From: Burkholderiales bacterium
GTDB lineage: Bacteria > Pseudomonadota > Gammaproteobacteria > Burkholderiales > Burkholderiaceae
Length of the DNA stretch: 8,602 nt
Assembly (NCBI GenBank): GCA_903643055.1
Contig: CAHJWV010000549.1
Coordinates: forward strand, 1-8,602
Direction: 5' to 3'
The notes under the pieces: model-generated
Database searches by the model: none
Seen by the model: only the letters and a program-made list of their open reading frames with translations
What the model was told of the DNA's origin: nothing
Shown here: positions 1-5,489 of the stretch, one piece after another
How positions within the stretch are numbered: position 1 is the stretch's first letter
How the letters are laid out: every line of letters begins with the position of its first letter
Translations under genes and position numbers: made by a program

Positions 1-1098
1 CAGCACGAGCTGGCTGTAGCTGTGGATGTCGATGTGGATGCCAGAGGTGTCGGCCGGCGCACCATCGGTTGGGTTCGGGCCACGGCGATCCGGGAAAATG
101 CTGCGGATGTAGTTCTGCACCGCTTGCGTTTCCGGCTCCGAAGCCGCTGACGGGCCGCGGTAGGTTTCATTGCACTGGCTGCCACTGGAACCCTGGCCGT
201 TGGTGCTGTTCCACTGGAATGCAAAGTTGCGGTTCAGGTCGGCACCACGGCTGTTGCTGGTCGCGCCGCAATAGTTGGTGTTGGTGTTTTTGCGCCATGA
301 CAAACCGCCCTCGGCCTTCTTGCGGCCATCGGGGTTGGTCTGCAGCAGGATGTGGACTTCATGGTGGTCCAGAATCCATGTCGCTTCCGGGTCGACGCCG
401 TAGCCGTTGACGAGCCAGCGTGCGAACTCCAGCGTCAGCGCCGCGGTCGTGTATTCACGGGCATGGATCGCGCTCGTCAGGAACAGCTTGGGCTTGGTGC
501 CACCGATCGCGCTGTTGGTCAGCTTCAAGACCTTGATGTCGTAGCCGCCCTGCCCCTGCGTCTTTTGCCAGGAATCACCCACGTCAAGCCATTGGGCAAG
601 GTTTGGCTTGGTGTCCGCAAAGGTTTGCGCCGCCGCATAACTTTCTTCGACGGTCTCATAGCATGAGTAGCCCTGGATCGACTGGATGGTCACGTTGCCG
701 TTCGAGTCGGTGCTGCCACCGTTCTCACGCGCATCCGCAGCTTGCTGGATCTGTGTCAGAAAATCGTCACGAGCCTTGATGTACTCCGGCGCACTTTCAA
801 TGCGAAAGCCGAAACTGCGCAAGGCCGTGATTTCGGTCGAGTCCAGTTCGAACACGAGGTAGCCTTTGTCGTAATGCGACTCCAGCAGGTTCGAGTGGAA
901 GGTGATGGCCGCTTTGCGCAGCGTACCCGGATCGGAGATGTAGGCCTTGTAGATGTTGGTGCGTTGCTTTTCCTGCTGTCGCAGAACCCGCATTTCGCTG
1001 GCATGCTCGTGCCCATCGGCCGATATGGCCGGTGCAGAGATCGCAGCAAGGAACAAGGCGGCAATGGCCGCTCCCACAGGCGGACGAACGAAGGTCAT
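1..1098 (-). CDS. Secreted M14 zinc carboxypeptidase (3'-truncated by window edge)
   Basis: Only the first 366 codons are present; the frame is still open at base 1. The product starts MTFVRPPVGAAIAALFLAAI, a Sec signal peptide with likely cleavage near residue 26. A pro-region of about 115 residues follows, and the catalytic domain begins near Y144. The M14 signature is clear: H212 and E215 (in IHARE) are the first two zinc ligands, N289-R290 (in ADLNRNF) is the substrate-carboxylate pair, and H359 (in IDIHSYS) is the third zinc ligand. The catalytic Glu expected further on lies outside the window. By family knowledge it removes C-terminal residues from peptides in the periplasm or outside the cell, in the carboxypeptidase A/B/T group. 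The ATG at 1098 has an AAGGGA Shine-Dalgarno about 7 nt upstream (plus 1105-1111). It is divergent from the small gene at 1233. Exact substrate preference cannot be told because the S1' pocket region is missing. Confidence 0.95.
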   Translation of the reverse strand, partial: MTFVRPPVGAAIAALFLAAISAPAISADGHEHASEMRVLRQQEKQRTNIYKAYISDPGTLRKAAITFHSNLLESHYDKGYLVFELDSTEITALRSFGFRIESAPEYIKARDDFLTQIQQAADARENGGSTDSNGNVTIQSIQGYSCYETVEESYAAAQTFADTKPNLAQWLDVGDSWQKTQGQGGYDIKVLKLTNSAIGGTKPKLFLTSAIHAREYTTAALTLEFARWLVNGYGVDPEATWILDHHEVHILLQTNPDGRKKAEGGLSWRKNTNTNYCGATSNSRGADLNRNFAFQWNSTNGQGSSGSQCNETYRGPSAASEPETQAVQNYIRSIFPDRRGPNPTDGAPADTSGIHIDIHSYSQLVL

Positions 1099-1127
1099 GA
1101 AACGTTCCCTTATAGGTTTACGGTGTC

Positions 1128-1147
1128 AATCGGCCAAATCGGCCGAT
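1128..1147. promoter_or_regulatory. Tandem 9-nt repeat with 10-bp palindrome in divergent promoter region
   Basis: AATCGGCCA (1128-1136) is followed directly by AATCGGCCG (1137-1145). The second copy sits in the perfect palindrome ATCGGCCGAT (1138-1147). This lies in the 134-bp gap between the divergent genes starting at 1098 and 1233. On the minus strand a TTGACA hexamer (plus 1124-1129) abuts it. A TTGGCC-17 bp-TATAAG pair (plus 1132-1137 and 1109-1114) also overlaps it, but that -10 collides with the Shine-Dalgarno of the peptidase gene, so the promoter assignment is unsettled. It may be a regulator site; no regulator gene is in view. Confidence 0.25.
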
Positions 1148-1197
1148 CGGGAGTGCGTCCGAGGGTGATCAACCCGGCCAAACGCTGAATGATTCTG

Positions 1198-1209
1198 GTG
1201 TACATACAC
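1198..1209. promoter_or_regulatory. Short inverted repeat upstream of small exported protein gene
   Basis: GTGTA-CA-TACAC is a perfect 5-bp inverted repeat 24 nt before the ATG at 1233. It could be an operator or overlap the -10 region (TACATA). The repeat is short enough to arise by chance. Confidence 0.2.
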
Positions 1210-1232
1210 ACTGCAGATGAAAGTGACATGAC

Positions 1233-1694
1233 ATGAAAAGGGTCATTGGAATGCTTTTGGCGATTGCCGGCTTTTGCGGTAATTCATGTGCGTGCGAAGG
1301 TGATGTAGATCGGTGGTCGAACGAATTCAAGCTGTTGCGTTCGGTGCATGGGCACTTCGACGGCGGTGCCTGGACTGCCTCGGTCGATCGATGGGGCGGG
1401 CACAAGCACCAGCTGATGCAATGCCTGGCAGCGCGAGCCGGTGCAACGTCTGTGCCCACCGATCGGTTGAAGGCGTGGATGGGCCTTCCTGACACAGTGC
1501 AGCGCTGCCCCTCGCCGAGCTGCGACGCCGTGACGCGCGAAATCGAAGGCACCAGTGACGCCCGCAGCGCCCCCGGCAACACCGCGCGCTCCCAGCTGTG
1601 GGTCTATCACTGGCGCGGCGTGCACGACCGATTGGTCTTCACCGTGGAGCGCGGCAAAGTCACCGGCGCGCGCTGGGCATACGTTCATGAATAG
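1233..1694 (+). CDS. Small exported protein, possibly BamE/SmpA-like fold
   Basis: The product has 153 residues. It starts MKRVIGMLLAIAGFCG, a hydrophobic export signal, and cleavage or lipidation around C15-C21 is possible, although no clean lipobox is visible. Six cysteines are present (15, 19, 21, 64, 92, 97). C92 and C97 sit in a CPSPSC pair that could form a disulfide in the periplasm. From residue 58 the pattern is helix, then LKAWMGLPD (79-87), then alternating strands LWVYHW, RLVFTVERGKV and ARWAYVHE. This resembles small outer-membrane BamE/SmpA-type proteins, where an LG.PD turn precedes a beta-sheet, but the similarity is by pattern only. An upstream ATG at 1216 meets a stop after four codons, so 1233 is the start; its Shine-Dalgarno is weak (GATGAAAG). 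It is divergent from the peptidase gene and convergent with the glucanase gene. Function unknown. Confidence 0.78.
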   Translation: MKRVIGMLLAIAGFCGNSCACEGDVDRWSNEFKLLRSVHGHFDGGAWTASVDRWGGHKHQLMQCLAARAGATSVPTDRLKAWMGLPDTVQRCPSPSCDAVTREIEGTSDARSAPGNTARSQLWVYHWRGVHDRLVFTVERGKVTGARWAYVHE

Positions 1695-1699
1695 GCTGA

Positions 1700-1714
1700 C
1701 TGTCGTCACGACAG
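1700..1714 (+). terminator. Hairpin just after the small exported protein gene, no T-tract
   Basis: CTGTCG-TCA-CGACAG is a perfect 6-bp stem starting 6 nt after the TAG stop. No T-run follows, so it is not a classical intrinsic terminator. It may protect the mRNA 3' end, or it may be chance. Confidence 0.25.
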
Positions 1715-1817
1715 CAACCCATCGGCTCGTGCCGCATCACCCCAGAAGTCTGGGTAGCGAACACATCGGCGCACGGCGATGTCAAAAAACAATGCAGTAC
1801 GGCGCCAGCCTGAATTG

Positions 1818-1846
1818 AAAAAACCCCAGCCGGTCAGGCCTGGGGC
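1818..1846 (-). terminator. Intrinsic terminator for the GH128 lipoprotein gene
   Basis: Read on the minus strand, CCCCAG (plus 1840-1845) and CTGGGG (plus 1824-1829) form a 6-bp GC-rich stem. Inner GCC/GGC pairing can extend it with a bulge. The stem runs straight into six Ts (plus As at 1818-1823). It lies about 115 nt past the stop of the 969-residue lipoprotein gene. On the plus strand only CTTTG follows the stem, so any effect on the convergent small gene would be weaker. Confidence 0.75.
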
Positions 1847-1960
1847 TTTGCAAAACGAACCTTCATCGGATATGAGGCAGGCTCTTCACATCGAAGGGCG
1901 GGGCCGAGCCGTCAGAAAACTCATGCCGATCAGGCAACGGAAGCGCCCGATCGATTTCCG

Positions 1961-4870
1961 TCAGGGATAGCTCAGCACGATCTTTGGAATCGTCGAGGTG
2001 CCTTCGGCAGCAGCTCCGGTGTCGTTGATAACATGGCTGATGGTGCCCTGGCCGCCGATTGACACAGTGAACACGTTGTGCAGACGCACGCCCGAAGTGT
2101 TAGGTACCTCGAAGCCGCTTGCCGCGTTCACGTTGGGATTCACGTTGAAGTAGCAGTACGCGCCCAGACCCCACCCTTCATGCGTCTTGACGCCGTTGGC
2201 CACCTTGTAAGCGGCGTAGCCGTTGCGACCACCGCTGATCCAGTCAGACTGGTTCGGAACGTCATAAGGCAGTTCGTTCTGGAAGAAGATCGTCTTGCCG
2301 TTCTCACCGGTCCACAGCACCGAGTTCTTCTTGTAGTGCTCGGAGAACAGGCCCGTCGCCAGCACGTTGTTGCCGTTGACGATCACGCCGTAGTCCGCCG
2401 GGTTGACGTTCCAGCCCGTCGGGAAGCTGCCGTGATCGGCACGCCAGGCCCAGATGTGGTCGATGATCGTGTCGTGGCTGTTGACCACGATGCTGTTGGT
2501 CGCCTTGCCAGCCACGGTGCCACCGATGCGGAAGAACACGTCCTGGATCGAGATCGGGTTCGACGCATGGCTGCTGTTCGAGCCACTGGGGCCGACGGTC
2601 AACAGGTTCTGGCTGTTGGTCGTTCCCGCATCGAACAGCACGCCGGCGATCTTCACGCCATCGACATCGCTGATCGCCAGACCGTCGACGCCGTGGTCAG
2701 GCACGAGCGTCGGGAAGCCGATGCCCAGCACCACGGTGTTGGCGCGCGTCACCCGGATGGTTTCATTCAGGTGATAGGTGCCTGGCGTGAAGAACAGGTT
2801 CAAGCCGCTGGCCAAAGCTGCATTGATCGCAGTGGCCGTATCGGTCGGCTTGGCCACGAAGAACTGGCTCATCGGAATCGAGGTGCCTGGGGTCGAACCA
2901 TTGGCCCAGCTGGCGCCCGATGCATTGGCGCGCAAGCTCGGCACGAAGACGCGATATTTGCTGGCGCCGTCGATATAGAGGTAAGGCTTCTCACGCGAAA
3001 CCGGTGTCGTGGCCAGCGTGGTGTATGGCGCAGAAGCGCCCCAGACCGCGGGGAACGATGTCGCCGGCGCGCCCACCACACCCGAGAACACGATGTTCCA
3101 CACGCCGTCATACCAGGCTCCGATGTTGCTGTCGCGGGTGTACCACTGCTGCTGCGAACCGGACGAGACCGAACCATCCACCTTGCTGTCGGCCAGATAG
3201 CCGCCGCTCGAATAGCCTTGGCCGAAGTCTTGGTTTGACGGGCCCATGTGCAGGTTGCCAACGATGTGCACACGGCGCATCGGCGCAGCCTGCGACACCG
3301 CCCAGCGGTTCGTCCCGCCCGCAGGCACGACCGCAAGATTTTCTGCCGAGCGCCAGAAGTTTTGCGTGGCATTGGTGGCGTCGCCGAAGTTCCAGCCGCT
3401 ATCGACATTGATGTTGCCGGCGAGTTCGACGTCATCCGGGTTCTGGCCCAGGCCGTTGATCGACGTGTAGAAGCCCAGGTTGGCGTAAACGTCCTTGTAC
3501 TTGCCTGGCTTGAACAAAAAGGCAAAGCGCTGCGCGCCGAACTGTGCGGTCGGGTTCAGGAGTTGCGGCTTGAACGCATCATCGAACTTGGCCTGGATGG
3601 TCGCGGTCGGTGTGTTCGGATCGAACACCGTGACGTTCGGTCCGAAGTCCGGCGTGTCGCTGGTCGGAGGTGCCGTACCGCCGCCGTCAGAGACCTTGGT
3701 GATGCGGAACGAAGACAGCGCATCGTTGAAGGTCAACGGGACCAGGTTCGACGTGTTGCTGGTCAGCTTCAGCGAACGGCCACCATAGTTGGAGTTCTCG
3801 AAGATTTCGATCTGATAGCCGGCTTGGATCTTGAGCGACGAGACGCGGTCGTTCCACGAGCCGCCCACGAAGCTGCTGTCGGCGCCGGCGCAATACGAAG
3901 CACCAACGTAGTCCACGTGCTCATAGAAGCAGGCCACATCGGCCGGCGGCGTGACGACCGCACCCTTGAACGGCAGCGACACGTAAAGCTGGCCCAACTC
4001 ATTGAGCTGACCATCGGCACCGAGCACGCTCGCGTAGTGGGTGTCGTTGTCCCAGCGGCCGGTGAACCAGGCGTAGCGGAACACGTCATCGCGCTCTTCT
4101 CCGACCTGGACCATCTCGGTCATCTGGACCTTCTGCTTCTCGACCGAGTCGATCTGCGCGCTGCCATCACCGTTATGCCAGTTCGACATTTCGGTGATCC
4201 AGAAAGGCTTGTTGTATTTCTTCAGGCGGTCGAGCTGGGCGGCAAGGCCGTAGTCGTACCAATGGAAGGCCAGGTAGTCGATCTGCGGATCTCTGCCACC
4301 ATGGGCGTTGCGGTATTCGGCGTAGAAGGCATCGAGCCAAACCACCGGGTCCGAGAAATTGGGCATCGTGCCCCAGGTGATCGCCGGACCGACGATCTTC
4401 ACGCCGGTGTGGGCAGAGATCGATTCGAAGGTCGTCCAACGCTGAGCGGCCTGTGCCGGGGTCAGGTTGGATTGGCCGGTCAGGTTGGGTTCGTTCAGCA
4501 CGAGCAGGTATTTGACTTGCGTGTTTGCGCGCAACCAGTTCTCGATGGCACCGACATCGCCATCGCCATTCCACATCATCGGAATGAAGTCCATCGCGTA
4601 GCGCGAGCGAACATCCGATGGCAGCCCACCGGCGGGCTGCGGGCTCCAGTTGTACCACCAGCTAACGCCAGATGAGAGCGCAGCCACATCGGCTTCAGTC
4701 GCCAAGTCATAGGCAATGCCGCGCTTCTGGCTTTTTGCCGACGTGGCAGCCAGCGCTTTGGACGATGGCCCGGACGAAACGCCGCTGGCCGTTGATTTGG
4801 ATGAGTCCGCCCCGTCGCCGCAAGCCACAAGGGCGGCTGACAGGAAGAATGCAAAGAGGAGTTTTTTCAT
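1961..4870 (-). CDS. Three-part lipoprotein: GH128 beta-1,3-glucanase, beta/gamma-crystallin domain, right-handed beta-helix half
   Basis: This 969-residue protein has a lipoprotein signal with lipobox LVAC (lipidated C17). No Asp follows at +2, so outer-membrane sorting is expected. A Ser-rich tether runs to about residue 49. Residues 50-302 match the GH128 (Glyco_hydro_cc) barrel: acid/base candidate E127 in LNEPN, nucleophile candidate E227 in WITEMS, and the aromatic stretch WWYNW at 71-75. This family cleaves beta-1,3-glucan. Residues 311-393 are a two-motif beta/gamma-crystallin domain with calcium motifs NDRVSS (340-345) and NDALSS (382-387). Residues 407-969 resemble large beta-helix proteins often misnamed 'adenylyl cyclase' or 'coagulation factor 5/8 type'. 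FLFKPGKY (451-458) and LFFTPGTY (692-699) suggest two related helices. The ATG at 4870 has only a weak GAAAGTGA Shine-Dalgarno. A LacI-type operator candidate lies 84 nt upstream. A terminator follows at 1818-1846. The GH128 call is firm; the role of the C-terminal half is inference. Confidence 0.96.
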   Translation of the reverse strand: MKKLLFAFFLSAALVACGDGADSSKSTASGVSSGPSSKALAATSAKSQKRGIAYDLATEADVAALSSGVSWWYNWSPQPAGGLPSDVRSRYAMDFIPMMWNGDGDVGAIENWLRANTQVKYLLVLNEPNLTGQSNLTPAQAAQRWTTFESISAHTGVKIVGPAITWGTMPNFSDPVVWLDAFYAEYRNAHGGRDPQIDYLAFHWYDYGLAAQLDRLKKYNKPFWITEMSNWHNGDGSAQIDSVEKQKVQMTEMVQVGEERDDVFRYAWFTGRWDNDTHYASVLGADGQLNELGQLYVSLPFKGAVVTPPADVACFYEHVDYVGASYCAGADSSFVGGSWNDRVSSLKIQAGYQIEIFENSNYGGRSLKLTSNTSNLVPLTFNDALSSFRITKVSDGGGTAPPTSDTPDFGPNVTVFDPNTPTATIQAKFDDAFKPQLLNPTAQFGAQRFAFLFKPGKYKDVYANLGFYTSINGLGQNPDDVELAGNINVDSGWNFGDATNATQNFWRSAENLAVVPAGGTNRWAVSQAAPMRRVHIVGNLHMGPSNQDFGQGYSSGGYLADSKVDGSVSSGSQQQWYTRDSNIGAWYDGVWNIVFSGVVGAPATSFPAVWGASAPYTTLATTPVSREKPYLYIDGASKYRVFVPSLRANASGASWANGSTPGTSIPMSQFFVAKPTDTATAINAALASGLNLFFTPGTYHLNETIRVTRANTVVLGIGFPTLVPDHGVDGLAISDVDGVKIAGVLFDAGTTNSQNLLTVGPSGSNSSHASNPISIQDVFFRIGGTVAGKATNSIVVNSHDTIIDHIWAWRADHGSFPTGWNVNPADYGVIVNGNNVLATGLFSEHYKKNSVLWTGENGKTIFFQNELPYDVPNQSDWISGGRNGYAAYKVANGVKTHEGWGLGAYCYFNVNPNVNAASGFEVPNTSGVRLHNVFTVSIGGQGTISHVINDTGAAAEGTSTIPKIVLSYP

Positions 4871-4953
4871 ATGCAGTCACTTTCAAGAGACGACTGTTGG
4901 AAGGCACCGAATACGAGTTCGACTGCCCGCGGATGGAGAAGGACCATTGTGAA

Positions 4954-4967
4954 TGGAACCGATTCCA
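4954..4967. promoter_or_regulatory. LacI-family-type operator candidate upstream of the glucanase gene
   Basis: TGGAACCGATTCCA is a 14-bp near-palindrome, with six of seven base pairs matching and a central CG. This is the shape of operators bound by LacI/GalR-family sugar regulators. It lies 84-97 nt upstream of the ATG at 4870, in a long intergenic region, which suits control of a glucan-degrading enzyme by sugar availability. A TTGGCA hexamer on the minus strand (plus 4974-4979) lies just upstream, but I find no well-spaced -10 for it. No LacI-type gene is in the window. Confidence 0.45.
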
Positions 4968-5129
4968 ATCGAGTGCCAAAATGTAATGACCCCATCGCTT
5001 CATCACAGCCCATGCAAACCCTCATGCACGATTTCCATAGCGGGTCTTATGGCCTCCCGAGTCGCCTGAAAACTTGATTTGATGCGGCCTGCCGTTCGAT
5101 TCAGAAATTTGTCGGCATGTTCACCAAAC

Positions 5130-5158
5130 GTTATCGGTCAGCAAAAAATCGAGTTCAA
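5130..5158 (-). promoter_or_regulatory. Sigma70-like promoter candidate
   Basis: On the minus strand TTGAAC (plus 5153-5158) and GATAAC (plus 5130-5135) each match the -35 and -10 consensus at four of six bases. They are separated by exactly 17 bp, with a T6 run inside the spacer. It points toward the lipoprotein gene, about 260 nt from its start, which would give a long leader containing the operator candidate. Both hexamers are imperfect. Confidence 0.3.
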
Positions 5159-5233
5159 CCTCAATGAATACCCATCACATCGACACGATTGCGGTAACAA
5201 GGTCGTTGGTCTTACAACTTCGGGTCTAAGCCC

Positions 5234-5368
5234 TCAGCCCCGCCACACGTAACGCTTCTTCTGCGGCCGCCCCGACGGCATTCTCAACACGGCATCCAGC
5301 TGAATGCCATAAAGACTAACGACATAATTGAACGAATCAAGAATGAGTGAAATGTCGCTCGACGCCAT
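5234..5368 (-). CDS. Possible 44-codon orphan gene
   Basis: A 44-residue frame starts MASSDISLILDSFNYVV and ends in a basic tail (GRPQKKRYVWRG). It has a strong GAGGAG Shine-Dalgarno (plus 5378-5383) 9 nt before the ATG. The frame could start earlier at TTG 5431 (65 residues), but the ATG with the strong site is preferred. The first half looks like one amphipathic or hydrophobic helix; the end is cationic. I recognise no family. It lies between the stop of the M14 gene and the lipoprotein gene, on the same strand as both, in DNA of uneven composition (5281-5340 is 40% G/C). It could be a real small protein, the tail of a decayed gene, or chance. Confidence 0.3.
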   Translation of the reverse strand: MASSDISLILDSFNYVVSLYGIQLDAVLRMPSGRPQKKRYVWRG

Positions 5369-5437
5369 GAGCCTAAGCTCCTCAGATGTGCCTGCGTGAC
5401 GTTCAACGCTCCACGAACAATCCTTGGACAAGTTCTA

Positions 5438-5484
5438 ACGGCTTCTGCTACGCCCTGCCTTTCGGCGTTCAGAGAAGAAGCCGT
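5438..5484. repeat. 9-bp inverted repeat with nested stem just past the M14 gene
   Basis: ACGGCTTCT (5438-5446) and AGAAGCCGT (5476-5484) are perfect inverted copies around a 29-nt loop. Inside the loop ACGCC (5450-5454) pairs with GGCGT. The outer arm begins 6 nt after the TAA stop of the M14 gene on the minus strand. No T-tract follows, so it is not a standard intrinsic terminator. It may stabilise or help end the M14 transcript. Confidence 0.35.
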
Positions 5485-5489
5485 CAGGC

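Larger units (their letters stand above)
4871..5233. other. Long intergenic stretch before the glucanase gene
   Basis: I find no convincing gene here. The stretch is AT-rich relative to its flanks: 5101-5220 has 51 G/C of 120 by hand count, against about 60% in nearby coding DNA. It holds the operator candidate at 4954-4967 and the promoter candidate at 5130-5158. It is probably the 5' control region of the minus-strand lipoprotein gene. Confidence 0.5.

Noticed and set aside
742..1188. 148-codon plus-strand frame over the first M14 gene
   Set aside because: It overlaps the signal peptide, pro-region and promoter area of the minus-strand gene and has no protein-like pattern of its own.
1741..1754. 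Palindrome CCCAGAAGTCTGGG as a terminator
   Set aside because: The stem is short and has no following T-run on either strand. The better terminator is at 1818-1846.
2078..3238. 386-codon plus-strand open frame opposite the lipoprotein gene
   Set aside because: It is antisense to a protein with clear motifs throughout. Its product is Arg/Val/Ala-rich without domains, as expected when the complementary strand of GC-rich coding DNA is read.
3248..4675. 475-codon plus-strand open frame opposite the GH128 and crystallin region
   Set aside because: Same cause: a low-complexity Arg/Val/Asp-rich shadow lying exactly over the conserved catalytic region of the minus-strand gene.
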